Below are positions 14,818-23,759 of a stretch of DNA of 60,182 bases, piece after piece; within the stretch, counting starts at the first letter, position 1; each line of letters starts with the position of its first letter. The stretch lies in NCBI GenBank assembly GCA_003258735.1, contig QHME01000008.1, positions 1-60,182 of the forward strand, given 5' to 3'. The stretch is from Candidatus Melainabacteria bacterium. Lineage in GTDB: Bacteria; Cyanobacteriota; Vampirovibrionia; Gastranaerophilales; Gastranaerophilaceae. Under the pieces are notes generated by a model, which saw only the letters and a list, made by a program, of their open reading frames with translations, searched no databases and was not told the DNA's origin. The position numbers and the translations under genes were made by a program.

Positions 14818-16230
14818 ATGTTCGGATTGATGATTGCTGGCGCTTTGGTCTTGATTTCAATATTTGTTTTTATTGCAAATCAATACAAAAGATGTCCTTC
14901 AAACAAAATTATTGTAGTTTATGGTAAAACTGACGGAGAAAAAACCGCAAAATGCGTTCACGGTGGCGGTACATTTGTCATTCCTTTAATTCAGGACTTT
15001 GGAGTATTATCACTTGAACCTATGACAACAGATATCGACTTGAGAGGGGCACTTTCAAAAGGAAATATCCGTGTTGCAGTACCTTCTACATTTACATTTG
15101 GTATTTCAACAGACCCTAAAATTATGATTAACGCAGCAGAACGTTTGTTGGGTTTAACTAAAAACGATGTAATAACACAAGCTAGCGATATCATTCTTGG
15201 TCAATTACGTTTGGCGATTGCAACATTGACAATTGAAGAAATTAACCAAGACAGAGAAAAATTCTTGGAACAGATTAACGCTAACGTAAACACTGAGCTT
15301 AACAAAATCGGTCTTGAAATTATCAACGTAAATATCAAGGATATTACAGATGAATCAGGATATATTGATGCTATTGGTAAAAAAGCAGCTGCAGAGGCTA
15401 TAAACAAAGCTAAAGTTGAAGTTGCACAACAAGAAAAACTAGGTGCTGTCGGTGAAGCATCTGCAAACAAAGAAAAAGAAGTTCAAGTTGCAGAACAAAC
15501 CGCGCAAACTCAAATTGGTAGAACCAATGCAGAAAAAGAACAACGTATCAAAACAGCTGAACTTGAAGCTCAAGCAGTTGAAGGTGAAAACATTTCAAAA
15601 GCCAATATTGCAGAATATAACGCAACATTATCAGTTAAACAGGCTGATGCTTACAGAGAAGGTGAAGTTGCAAAAGCAAACGCTCAAAGAGATGTATTAT
15701 TAGCCCAAAAAGAACAAGAAGAGGCTAAATTGAAAAAAGAAGAACTTGCAAGACAAGAAGTTGAAAAACTTAAAATTCAAGTTCAGGCAGATGCTGAGGC
15801 TGAAAGAGCAAGACGTATCGCACTAGGTGAAGCTGATGCAATTAAAGCTAAATACTTTGCAGAAGCTGAAGGTGTAAAAGCAGTATTGGAAGCTAAAGCA
15901 AAAGGTTACCAAGACCTTGTTAAAATTTCTAACAACAGACCTGAAATTGCTACAAGTTTCTTAATGATTGAAAAAATTGAAAAAATCGTTGAAAAACAAG
16001 TTGATGCAATTAAAAATATCAAATTTGACAAAATCACTGTTTGGGATGGCGGAACAGGTTCTGCTAACGGCTCAACTACAGCAAACTTTATGAAAGATTT
16101 AATCAAAGCATTACCAGCAATGCACGATTTGGCAGGACAAGCAGGAATTGAACTACCTCAAATCTTAGGAAAAGTTGAAGGTTCAGAAACAGCAACACCT
16201 GTAACTCCAAAAGTCGAAGATGCTGAATAA
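14818..16230 (+). CDS. Flotillin-like SPFH-domain protein (YuaG/YqiK type)
   Basis: 470 residues. An N-terminal hydrophobic anchor (about 3-22) is followed by the SPFH/PHB domain (about 25-190), including C-P-S-N-K-I-I-V-V-Y-G, G-G-G-T-F-V-I-P and I-N-V-N-I-K-D-I-T-D. A long Ala/Glu/Lys/Gln coiled coil (about 195-370) contains repeated E-A-x-A flotillin motifs, and the tail is Pro/Thr/Val-rich. Flotillins form membrane-associated scaffolds that organise microdomains. It is the partner of the preceding NfeD-like gene, both behind rel, and is closed by a palindromic terminator. Confidence 0.93.
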   Translation: MFGLMIAGALVLISIFVFIANQYKRCPSNKIIVVYGKTDGEKTAKCVHGGGTFVIPLIQDFGVLSLEPMTTDIDLRGALSKGNIRVAVPSTFTFGISTDPKIMINAAERLLGLTKNDVITQASDIILGQLRLAIATLTIEEINQDREKFLEQINANVNTELNKIGLEIINVNIKDITDESGYIDAIGKKAAAEAINKAKVEVAQQEKLGAVGEASANKEKEVQVAEQTAQTQIGRTNAEKEQRIKTAELEAQAVEGENISKANIAEYNATLSVKQADAYREGEVAKANAQRDVLLAQKEQEEAKLKKEELARQEVEKLKIQVQADAEAERARRIALGEADAIKAKYFAEAEGVKAVLEAKAKGYQDLVKISNNRPEIATSFLMIEKIEKIVEKQVDAIKNIKFDKITVWDGGTGSANGSTTANFMKDLIKALPAMHDLAGQAGIELPQILGKVEGSETATPVTPKVEDAE

Positions 16231-16251
16231 GAAAACCTTGAATAGAAGTTT

Positions 16252-16289
16252 AAATATGGCAGTTTACAATATTGTAAACTGCCATATTT
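16252..16289 (+). terminator. 38-nt perfect palindrome after the flotillin gene
   Basis: The sequence is fully self-complementary over 38 nt (arms AAATATGGCAGTTTACAAT and its complement), about 20 nt after the stop codon. It lacks a long T run beyond TTTG, so termination by hairpin is likely but not certain. Confidence 0.7.
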
Positions 16290-16455
16290 GTAATAACAAA
16301 TTAATTTGCAGTCAAAATGTATAACAACTTCTCCAAACAGATATTATTCTAAAAATTATATATTTAAATCACTACAAAATTCCCCATCAAAAACTCTAGC
16401 CAAAATCAATGATTTGTTGTATAATTTCTGTAAGATTTTATATAAGGAGAGAACC

Positions 16456-17298
16456 ATGGGATATAAAATTTTATCAAAAAAAGAAATTTGTCCTAACCAA
16501 TACGAAATTACTGTTGATGCACCTTTTGTAGTAAGAAACGCTCAAGCCGGACAGTTTATTATATTTAGAGTTGAAGAAGAAGGTGAAAGAGTACCTTTGA
16601 CTATAGCTGATGTAGACAAAGAAAAAGGTGAATTAACCCTTGTCTTTATGGCAGTTGGATATACAACAAAAAAATTAGCACAATTAAACGTAGGTGATGA
16701 ATTAGTAGACATCGTAGGACCTCTTGGCAAACCTACACATATAGAAAACTATGGTACTGCTGTATGCGTTGCTGGTGGCTACGGTGCAGCTCCTTGTTAT
16801 TTAATTTCAAAAGCATTGAAAAATGCAGGGAATAAAGTTTATATGATTGCGGGCGCAAGAACAAAAGATTTGTTATTCTGGGAAGATAAAATGAAGGATG
16901 CTTGCACAGAATTGTTCTTAACAACAGATGATGGTTCTTATGGCATCAAAGGCTTTGGCACAACAGTATTAAAAGAGATTATGGATAGAGAAAAAGTCGA
17001 TTATGTAATAGCAGTTGGTCCAATGCCAATGATGAGAGCAGTTGCAAATCTAACTAAAGAAAAAGGTATATACACCGAAGCCAGTATGAATCCAATTATG
17101 GTTGATGGTACCGGTATGTGTGGAGCTTGCCGTGTTACGGTTGGTGGAGAAACCAAATTTGCCTGCGTAGACGGTCCTGATTTTGATGCCCACCAAATTG
17201 ATTTTGATGAAGTAATAAACAGAACAAAAATCTACAAAGACCAAGAACGCAAAAGATGTGAAGAATGTAATTTGTTAAAACAAGCAGACAAGATATAG
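16456..17298 (+). CDS. NfnA/SudB-like FAD/NAD(P)-binding ferredoxin oxidoreductase subunit
   Basis: 280 residues from ATG 16456, chosen because AAGGAGAG lies 6 nt upstream; in-frame sequence back to 16306 is not protein-like. It has an FNR-like FAD domain (R-V-P-L-T-I-A-D, about 36-43), a nucleotide-binding G-G-Y-G-A-A-P motif and G-P-M-P-M-M-R. The C-terminal M-V-D-G-T-G-M-C-G-A-C-R ... F-A-C-V-D-G-P is the [2Fe-2S] site, with the Asp plus three Cys ligand set known for NfnA. It should move electrons between NAD(P)H and ferredoxin. The usual partner, the NfnB/GltD-like large subunit, is not adjacent; instead a small Cys protein and EtfBA follow. Confidence 0.85.
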   Translation: MGYKILSKKEICPNQYEITVDAPFVVRNAQAGQFIIFRVEEEGERVPLTIADVDKEKGELTLVFMAVGYTTKKLAQLNVGDELVDIVGPLGKPTHIENYGTAVCVAGGYGAAPCYLISKALKNAGNKVYMIAGARTKDLLFWEDKMKDACTELFLTTDDGSYGIKGFGTTVLKEIMDREKVDYVIAVGPMPMMRAVANLTKEKGIYTEASMNPIMVDGTGMCGACRVTVGGETKFACVDGPDFDAHQIDFDEVINRTKIYKDQERKRCEECNLLKQADKI

Positions 17299-17312
17299 GA
17301 GAATTGTAAAAC

Positions 17313-17501
17313 ATGGGAAAAAATGATATTCCAGTATGTCCATTAGTAAGTATCGGTTCAGGCATTGATATGGTATGTAGCCAAACAAAGTGTGCTTGGT
17401 ATGTTCCAAGTGTTCAAAAATGTGCAATGTACTTAATTGCGTATAATGCATTACTTGATGCAAACCAAAAACAACGTGCGGCAAAACAACATCAACAATA
17501 A
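17313..17501 (+). CDS. Small four-cysteine protein between NfnA-like and EtfB
   Basis: 62 residues, start 14 nt after the previous stop with GGAGAATTG upstream. Four Cys occur at positions 9, 22, 27 and 37, in the pattern C-P-L-V-S ... V-C-S-Q-T-K-C-A-W-Y ... K-C-A-M-Y-L-I-A. Small proteins with a C-x-x-x-x-C-A-W-Y core occur in anaerobes, and the spacing would suit a zinc or iron-sulfur site. The tail (K-Q-R-A-A-K-Q-H-Q-Q) is basic and polar. Its place inside the flavoprotein operon (6 nt before etfB) suggests a role in the same electron-transfer unit. Function not established. Confidence 0.7.
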   Translation: MGKNDIPVCPLVSIGSGIDMVCSQTKCAWYVPSVQKCAMYLIAYNALLDANQKQRAAKQHQQ

Positions 17502-17507
17502 TAAATT

Positions 17508-18302
17508 ATGAAAATAGCCTTATGCGTAAAACAGGTTCCTGATACCACAGATATCAAATGGACCGAGAATAATACAATGCAAAGAGAAGGTGTAGAAAGT
17601 ATCATCAATCCATTTGACGTATATGCTACAGAACTTGCATTGAAAATAAAATCAGCTGTCCCTGATAGTACAATAACAGTTTTCACTATGGGACCAAATC
17701 AAGCTGAAAAGATGTTGCGCAAAATTTTGGCTCTTGAGTGTGATGATGCAATTTTAATTTCAGATAAAAAATTTGCAGGCGCAGATACTTATGCTACAGG
17801 ATTAACCATATCAAGAGCTATTCGCACAATGTTACCTGATTTCGATTTAATCATTTGCGGACAATTTGCAGTTGATGGTGATACTGCGCAAACCGGACCA
17901 AGTATTGCAAATTTCTTAGATATTGCACAAGTTACTTATGTAAAAGATTTTGTGAATTTTACGGATAAAAAACTAACATTGACAAGAGAAGCCGATGATG
18001 GAATTGAAACAATCAGAACATCATTACCGACATTAATATGTGTAATGAAACAAGATTTTGAACCTTCTAGACCACTAATTGAAGGAGTAATTTCCGCATC
18101 AAAAAAAGAAATAAAAACTTGCACAATGACTGATATTGGTTTAACTTCGGACAAAGTTGGCATAAAAGGCTCACCAACTTATGTAAGTAAAGCTTTTCGC
18201 AATATTTCAACACATAATGCACAAAAATTCAAAATGAATGTTGATGATAGCGTAAATTTGTTATCTGAAAAATTATTATCATTAGGAGTTCAAAATGACT
18301 GA
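17508..18302 (+). CDS. etfB: Electron transfer flavoprotein subunit beta
   Basis: 264 residues with typical EtfB features: M-K-I-A-L-C-V-K-Q-V-P-D-T at the N-terminus, I-N-P-F-D-V-Y-A-T-E-x-A-L, V-F-T-M-G-P-N-Q-A, and C-G-x-x-A-V-D-G-D-T-A-Q-T-G-P (about 119-133), which binds AMP or flavin. It pairs with EtfA to form the flavin heterodimer that passes electrons to or from dehydrogenases. It overlaps etfA by 8 nt. The acyl-CoA dehydrogenase that usually partners Etf is not in this window. Whether this is a bifurcating Etf cannot be decided by eye. Confidence 0.95.
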   Translation: MKIALCVKQVPDTTDIKWTENNTMQREGVESIINPFDVYATELALKIKSAVPDSTITVFTMGPNQAEKMLRKILALECDDAILISDKKFAGADTYATGLTISRAIRTMLPDFDLIICGQFAVDGDTAQTGPSIANFLDIAQVTYVKDFVNFTDKKLTLTREADDGIETIRTSLPTLICVMKQDFEPSRPLIEGVISASKKEIKTCTMTDIGLTSDKVGIKGSPTYVSKAFRNISTHNAQKFKMNVDDSVNLLSEKLLSLGVQND

Positions 18303-19299
18303 TAAAAATGAACATACGGGTATTCTAATTTACGCGCAACTTACAAGGGACAATTATATTCACCCTGTATTTTTTGAACTGCTTTCTAAAGCTAAAGACT
18401 TATCCCAAAAACTCAACAATTGCAAAGTCAATGCTGTAATATTTACTAAACCTAATCAAATTAACTCATTCAAAGAATCTTTTCAAAATATGGGCGTAGA
18501 CAAGGTTTATTACTTTGAAAACGAGGTATTCAAAGATTATTCAACGGATTATTATTCGAAATTAATTGTTAATTTGGTAGGTATTGTAAAACCTGAAATT
18601 TTACTTATTGGAGCAACTAATCAAGGACGAGATTTAGCGCCCAGAGTTTCAGGAGCGCTCAACACAGGATTAACAGCAGACTGCACAGAGCTTGATATCA
18701 ATGAAAAAGGACAACTTGCCGCAACACGTCCAACATTTGGCGGTCAACTAATGGCTACAATTTTATGCAAAAATTATCCACAAATGGCAACTGTTCGCCC
18801 AAATGTTTTAAAAATCACTCACCCTGAAACCATTAAAAATACTGAATTAATATCTTGTCCTGCTAATATTGAATGTTTAAAAAACAGAGTAGAACTCCTA
18901 AATTTCTGCAAGACAAATAATTTAGAGATAAATGAACTTGATTCTGCCGAAATAATTGTTGCTGGCGGCAAAGGTTTAAAAAACGAAAAAGGATTTGAGT
19001 TATTAAAACAATTTGCCAATAGTATCGGTGCAACAGTCGCGGCAACCCGCGGAGCTGTTGAAATGGGCTTAGCTCCTGTTTCAATTCAAGTCGGTCAAAC
19101 AGGAAAGACAGTCCATCCCAAAGTATACATAGCTTGCGCGCTCTCCGGTGCAATTCAACATACTGTCGGAATGACCGGTTCTGACTACATTATAGCAATA
19201 AATAATGACGAGACCGCTCCAATTTTTGAAATTGCAGATTGTGGCATTGTCGGTGATGTTTTTGAAATTTTACCAAAATTTATAAATAAGAAGAACTAA
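18295..19299 (+). CDS. etfA: Electron transfer flavoprotein subunit alpha
   Basis: 334 residues. The N-terminal domain contains I-G-A-T-N-Q-G-R-D-L-A-P-R-V-S. The C-terminal FAD domain carries A-T-R-G-A-V-E-M-G-L, Q-V-G-Q-T-G-K-T-V-x-P-K-V-Y-I-A, S-G-A-I-Q-H-T-V-G-M and A-I-N-N-D-x-x-A-P-I-F, the FAD-binding signature of EtfA. It completes an NfnA-like/Cys-protein/EtfB/EtfA unit that looks like a dedicated electron-transfer module in an anaerobe. There is no N-terminal ferredoxin extension. Confidence 0.95.
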   Translation: MTDKNEHTGILIYAQLTRDNYIHPVFFELLSKAKDLSQKLNNCKVNAVIFTKPNQINSFKESFQNMGVDKVYYFENEVFKDYSTDYYSKLIVNLVGIVKPEILLIGATNQGRDLAPRVSGALNTGLTADCTELDINEKGQLAATRPTFGGQLMATILCKNYPQMATVRPNVLKITHPETIKNTELISCPANIECLKNRVELLNFCKTNNLEINELDSAEIIVAGGKGLKNEKGFELLKQFANSIGATVAATRGAVEMGLAPVSIQVGQTGKTVHPKVYIACALSGAIQHTVGMTGSDYIIAINNDETAPIFEIADCGIVGDVFEILPKFINKKN

Positions 19300-19438
19300 T
19301 ATCATTCAGAATAACAAGAAAAACTTATGACTTAGCCTAAAATATTAAATTTTAGACAATGATTTACGTAAAAAATTTTCCTATTTACTTTAGTTTTTTG
19401 TGATAGAATGAAACCATTAGGGAAATGAGAGGTGTTTT

Positions 19439-20461
19439 ATGGAAGATTTAAAAATCTATCTTGACAAAGATATTAATCAGGATTTAATCAAGTCTAAAAA
19501 AATAGCAGTTATCGGATTTGGTTCACAAGGATATGGACAATCTATGAACCTAAAAGATTCCGGCTGTAATGTTGTTTTGGGGCTTAGACTTGGCGGAAAT
19601 TCTGATAAAAAAGCGAAATGCTACGGATTTAATGTTATGACTATTGAAGATGCCGTAAAATGGGCTGATATCATCCAAATTTTAATTCCTGATGAATTAC
19701 AAGCAGAAGTCTATGAAAATCAAATCAAACCTAATATGCATGCAGGTCAATATTTGATGTTTTCTCATGGGTTTAATATTCATTACAAAAAAATTGTTCC
19801 ACCTGCTGATATTAACGTAATTATGGTTGCTCCAAAAGGTCCTGGACACACTGTAAGAAGTCAATATGAGGAAGGTAAAGGTGTTCCTTCACTTATTGCT
19901 ATTTATCAAGACCCATCAGGTGATTCAAAAGAAATTTCTCTATCTTACGCTTCAGCAATCGGTGCCGGACGTGCAGGTATAATTGAAACAACATTTAGAG
20001 AAGAAACTGAAACTGACCTATTTGGCGAACAAGCAGTAATTTGCGGTGGGGTTTCAGCATTGATGAAAGCAGGTTTTGAAGTTCTTGTCGAAGCAGGATA
20101 TTCTCGCCATATGGCATATTTTGAAGTTCTACACGAAATGAAATTAATTATTGACTTGGTAAACCAAGGCGGACTTGCTGATATGAGATATTCAATATCA
20201 AATACTGCTGAATACGGAGATATGACCCGCGGTCCAAAAGTTATCGGTGAAGAATCTAAAAATGCAATGCGTCAAATCTTAAAGGATATTCAATCAGGCG
20301 AATTTGCAGAAGAATTTACCAAAGAAATGGCAACAGGTTGCAAAAACTTCAAAAAATTGAGAGAAGAAAATGCAAACCACTTGATTGAAAAAACAGGTGA
20401 AGAAATTCGTTCTTCTTTCGTTTGGGGACAAGAAAAAATTATCAACAGAGACAAAAATTAA
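19439..20461 (+). CDS. ilvC: Ketol-acid reductoisomerase
   Basis: 340 residues, class I length. The NAD(P)-binding loop reads I-G-F-G-S-Q-G-Y-G-Q-S (about 26-36). The Mg-binding segment E-T-x-x-x-E-E-T-E-T-D-L-F-G-E-Q-A-V-I-C-G-G is intact, as is the C-terminal E-V-L-H-E-M-K-L-I-I-D-L ... S-I-S-N-T-A-E-Y-G-D. It converts acetolactate or acetohydroxybutyrate to the dihydroxy acid in valine, leucine and isoleucine synthesis. GAGGTG lies 6 nt before the ATG. No other ilv gene is nearby. The next gene starts 13 nt later. Confidence 0.97.
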   Translation: MEDLKIYLDKDINQDLIKSKKIAVIGFGSQGYGQSMNLKDSGCNVVLGLRLGGNSDKKAKCYGFNVMTIEDAVKWADIIQILIPDELQAEVYENQIKPNMHAGQYLMFSHGFNIHYKKIVPPADINVIMVAPKGPGHTVRSQYEEGKGVPSLIAIYQDPSGDSKEISLSYASAIGAGRAGIIETTFREETETDLFGEQAVICGGVSALMKAGFEVLVEAGYSRHMAYFEVLHEMKLIIDLVNQGGLADMRYSISNTAEYGDMTRGPKVIGEESKNAMRQILKDIQSGEFAEEFTKEMATGCKNFKKLREENANHLIEKTGEEIRSSFVWGQEKIINRDKN

Positions 20462-20474
20462 TAAAGGAAAAATA

Positions 20475-21311
20475 ATGTTTAACACAGAAGATATTTATGA
20501 AGTCGTAGTTTTTTCTATCGGAGACACAAAAGCCGGCTCAAAGATGGGAAAACTCCAATTAAGAAATACAAAAGATGAGTCACTTTTGAATTGTATTTTA
20601 TGGGAAGAAACCCTGAACAGATTTGATAGCAAGATTTTCAGAACAGGAAACCTTGTACAAATTGTTTCTGCAAGTTTCAACGAAAAATACAACAATTGTT
20701 TAATCTCAGCTCTTGCATTGGTAAAAGAGGCAAAACTCGGTCTTGAACCAAATGAAATAGATAAATATTGGACAAAACTTCAACATTATATAGAAAAAAT
20801 TAAAGATGATAAACTAAAAAGCTTTGTTTCTAATTTGTTTGAAACTCATAAAGAAACATTTAAAATTATGCCTGCTGCAAAACTTATGCACCACAACTAC
20901 ATTGGCGGACTTTTGGTTCACACTGTCGAATGTGCTGAATTCGCAGAATTAAATATGGCAAAATTTACATACAAAACAAACGAAGATGAAATTTATGCAG
21001 CCTGTTTGTTACACGATTTTGGCAAAATTTTTGAATACACAATTGATACCGAAACTGGTTTAATTGATTATGCTCAAGGATTTAGGGAAGAATGGATTTC
21101 ACACTCTCAATACGGATTTTGTATTTGTATGAACGCTGGGTTCAAAAAAGTAGCCAAAATGATAGCAGCTCACCATGGTAGAGCTGAATGGGGTGCAATT
21201 ATTGACCTCGACCAAAAAGATTTAGAACCAGAATTATATCTTATCCACTTTATTGATAATTTATCAGCAAAATTTGGCAAAATTAGCACTAGATTGCTTG
21301 AAAATGAATAA
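20475..21311 (+). CDS. YhaM-like 3'-5' exoribonuclease (OB + HD domains)
   Basis: 278 residues from ATG 20475, preceded by AAAGGAAA; in-frame codons upstream overlap ilvC and are not protein-like. An N-terminal OB-fold region (about 5-85) is followed by an HD domain with M-H-H-N-Y-I-G-G-L-L-V-H-T (about 135-147), C-L-L-H-D-F-G-K-I (about 175-183) and A-A-H-H-G (about 230). This order is that of YhaM/CBF1, a 3' exonuclease on RNA and ssDNA. It is slightly shorter than Bacillus YhaM (about 314). It shares a transcript with ilvC by proximity only. Confidence 0.88.
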   Translation: MFNTEDIYEVVVFSIGDTKAGSKMGKLQLRNTKDESLLNCILWEETLNRFDSKIFRTGNLVQIVSASFNEKYNNCLISALALVKEAKLGLEPNEIDKYWTKLQHYIEKIKDDKLKSFVSNLFETHKETFKIMPAAKLMHHNYIGGLLVHTVECAEFAELNMAKFTYKTNEDEIYAACLLHDFGKIFEYTIDTETGLIDYAQGFREEWISHSQYGFCICMNAGFKKVAKMIAAHHGRAEWGAIIDLDQKDLEPELYLIHFIDNLSAKFGKISTRLLENE

Positions 21312-21323
21312 AATCAATAACTT

Positions 21324-21341
21324 TTGTAAAAAAGTTTACAA
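21324..21341. repeat. TTGTAAA inverted repeat upstream of the Lys-rich winged-helix gene
   Basis: TTGTAAA and TTTACAA are separated by 4 nt in the 143-bp gap before the gene at 21455. It may be a regulator site; the same core also forms the middle of the palindrome at 16252-16289. Confidence 0.3.
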
Positions 21342-21454
21342 ATATCAAAAAAATTTACGTTGTGAAACATTTTGAGTCATGGAGCATGGTTTATGCTAAA
21401 TTTAGATTTGTAAACGGATATATTTAAGAATAGTTTTTAGTAAGGAGATAATGA

Positions 21455-22144
21455 ATGTCTGAATACTTGAGCAAGGAAGAGATTAAACAATGGAGAAGCT
21501 CATTAGAAAAGATTACATTAGAGGAGTTCGCTGCTAGATTAGGGAAAAAGGTAGAAGAAAAAAAAGAAACTAATGACCTTATTGATATCGTCTTACACGG
21601 CAAACCTGTTGTTTCTAATGAACCGGAATGGACAGGGAATAAAGTTGAAAGACTTAGCGCAATTGCAGATAGAGCTTATGAAAAGGAAAAAGAACTTTAC
21701 GTTTCACCATTCTCTGCTCAAAGCTTGAAAATGGATGATGCTAAACCTGCTAAAGAACATAAGCATACTTCAAAAACTGAAGCTAAAAAAGTTGTTGAAA
21801 AAGAAAAAGTAGAAAAAGTTAAAAAGGCTGCGCCAAAGGCTAAAGCTAAAAAAGCAGAAAAGACATTGGAAACTGTAAAAAAAGCTATTGAGAATACTAA
21901 AACAGGTGATTCTTTAAGAGACGAAATCAGAGTTGTATTCAAAAAAGCTTTGACAGATAGAGAACAAAAAGTATTTGACTACTTTGCAGCTCACAAGAAC
22001 AAAATCGTTTATGCAAAAGATTTAGCTACATTATTAGATTTGCCAAGAGATTATGTTTATAAATATATCAAAAATCTAAGGGCAAAAATTGATGGTGAGG
22101 CACTTAAAAATGCTGATAAAGGTGGATTCGTTCTAAATATTTAA
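21455..22144 (+). CDS. Lys/Ala-rich linker protein with C-terminal winged-helix domain
   Basis: 229 residues in three parts. Residues 1-95 form a charged helical region (S-K-E-E-I-K-Q-W-R-x-S-L-E-K-I-T-L-E-E-F-A-A-R-L-G). Residues about 96-150 are an extremely Lys/Ala/Glu-rich stretch resembling histone-H1-like tails. Residues about 165-229 look like a winged helix (L-T-D-R-E-Q-K-V-F-D-Y-F, then Y-V-Y-K-Y-I-K-N-L-R-A-K-I as recognition helix, ending G-G-F-V-L-N-I). Inference: a nucleic-acid-binding protein, either chromatin-like or a regulator. GGAGATA precedes the start and a clear terminator follows, so it is monocistronic. Confidence 0.65.
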   Translation: MSEYLSKEEIKQWRSSLEKITLEEFAARLGKKVEEKKETNDLIDIVLHGKPVVSNEPEWTGNKVERLSAIADRAYEKEKELYVSPFSAQSLKMDDAKPAKEHKHTSKTEAKKVVEKEKVEKVKKAAPKAKAKKAEKTLETVKKAIENTKTGDSLRDEIRVVFKKALTDREQKVFDYFAAHKNKIVYAKDLATLLDLPRDYVYKYIKNLRAKIDGEALKNADKGGFVLNI

Positions 22145-22166
22145 AAATATTCAAAATAATATAAAT

Positions 22167-22196
22167 AAAAAACGGTTGAAATTTCGACCGTTTTTT
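22167..22196 (+). terminator. Rho-independent terminator after the winged-helix gene
   Basis: AAAAAACGGTTGAAA pairs with TTTCGACCGTTTTTT (one G-U pair), ending in six T. Confidence 0.9.
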
Positions 22197-22304
22197 ATTT
22201 TTGCAAAAAATAAACTATAAAATTTTCATATAATGTTACAGAAATTTACTGCAACATTTGGTCATTTGTGGTAAAATTAAGGCAAATAAGGAGATTGTAC
22301 AAAT

Positions 22305-23750
22305 ATGGACCAAGAATTAAGAGACAAGTACGAAGTCGTAATCGGCTTGGAAGTACACGCACAATTAAAAACAAAATCAAAAATATTTGCACCGGATAAA
22401 AACGAATTTGGTCAAGAACCAAACTCATTAACTAGCCCTATTACATTGGGTATGCCTGGGGTTTTACCGGTATTGAATAAAGAGTGTGTTAATATGGGTA
22501 TTTTGACAGGTTTAGCATTGAATTGCGAAATTCCTTCAAGATGCAAATTTGACAGAAAACAGTATTTCTATCCTGATTTGCCAAAAGGTTATCAAATTTC
22601 TCAATATGATGAACCAATTTGTGTAAACGGATATTTGGACATCAACGGAAAGAGAATCGGCATCACTCGAGCTCACTTAGAAGAAGATGCAGGTAAACTC
22701 GTTCACGCAGGTGCAGATGGGCTTGCTGGCTCAAGCTACTCCTTAGTTGACCTAAACAGAGCTGGAACTCCGCTACTTGAAATCGTATCAGAACCTGATA
22801 TGAGAAGTTCTGAAGAAGCTCGTAACTACATGGAAGAACTTCGTGATATCGTTAGATATATCGGAGTTTGCGATGGTAACCTTGAAGAAGGTTCTATGAG
22901 ATGTGATGCTAACATTTCAATTATGCCAAAGGGTTCTAAAGAGTTTGGTACTCGTGCAGAAATCAAAAACGTAAACTCTTTCTCTGCTTTGCAAAGAGCC
23001 ATTGAATACGAAATTGAAAGACAAATTGAAATAGTTGAAGAAGGCGGTCAAGTTGTTCAAGAAACAAGATTGTGGGATGACAACTCTCGTGAGACTCGTT
23101 CTATGAGAGGGAAAGAAGATGCTCACGATTACAGATATTTCCCTGAACCTGATTTGATGCCACTAGAAATTTCAAGAGAATGGGTTCAAAGAATTAAAGA
23201 TTCTATGCCTGAACTTCCTGCTCAAAAACGTGCAAGATATCAAGGTTTAGGCTTGAGCGAATATGACGCTAACGTAATTGTTGAACAAATGGGCTTAGCT
23301 TTATTCTTTGATAAAGTCCTAGAACTTGGGGCAACTCCAAAAATCGCAGTAAACTTCATTATGGGCGAAATTGCAGCATATTTAAAAGAAGACCACATTG
23401 AAATTACTGATACAAAATTGACTCCTGAAAATCTTGCTGAATTAATTTCATTGATTGAAAAAGGAACAATTTCAAACAACATCGGAAAACAAATTATCAT
23501 CGAAATGATGAAAGATGGTACAAAGGCTTCTGCAATCGTTGAAAAGAAAGGTTTGAGCCAAATCACTGATGAAGGCGCAATTAAAGAAATCGTTCAAAAG
23601 ATTGTAGATGCAAATCCGGCTCAAGTTCAAGCTTACAAAAACGGTAAAACTAACTTGTTAGGATTCTTTGTCGGTCAAGTTATGAAAGAAACTAAAGGCA
23701 GAGCAAACCCTAAAACCGTTAATGAATTGTTGAGAGAAATAATCGGTTAA
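22305..23750 (+). CDS. gatB: Aspartyl/glutamyl-tRNA amidotransferase subunit B
   Basis: 481 residues, standard GatB length. It starts Y-E-V-V-I-G-L-E-V-H-A-Q-L-K-T-K-S-K, with L-G-M-P-G-V-L-P, R-K-Q-Y-F-Y-P-D-L-P-K-G-Y-Q-I-S-Q, the kinase-like H-L-E-E-D-A-G-K, and the C-terminal YqeY-like tRNA-binding tail (G-F-F-V-G-Q-V-M-K-E-T-K-G-R-A-N-P). It amidates misacylated Glu-tRNA(Gln) and/or Asp-tRNA(Asn) together with GatA and GatC, neither of which is adjacent. GGAGATTG lies upstream of the ATG and a strong terminator follows. Confidence 0.97.
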   Translation: MDQELRDKYEVVIGLEVHAQLKTKSKIFAPDKNEFGQEPNSLTSPITLGMPGVLPVLNKECVNMGILTGLALNCEIPSRCKFDRKQYFYPDLPKGYQISQYDEPICVNGYLDINGKRIGITRAHLEEDAGKLVHAGADGLAGSSYSLVDLNRAGTPLLEIVSEPDMRSSEEARNYMEELRDIVRYIGVCDGNLEEGSMRCDANISIMPKGSKEFGTRAEIKNVNSFSALQRAIEYEIERQIEIVEEGGQVVQETRLWDDNSRETRSMRGKEDAHDYRYFPEPDLMPLEISREWVQRIKDSMPELPAQKRARYQGLGLSEYDANVIVEQMGLALFFDKVLELGATPKIAVNFIMGEIAAYLKEDHIEITDTKLTPENLAELISLIEKGTISNNIGKQIIIEMMKDGTKASAIVEKKGLSQITDEGAIKEIVQKIVDANPAQVQAYKNGKTNLLGFFVGQVMKETKGRANPKTVNELLREIIG

Positions 23751-23759
23751 TATTATTGC

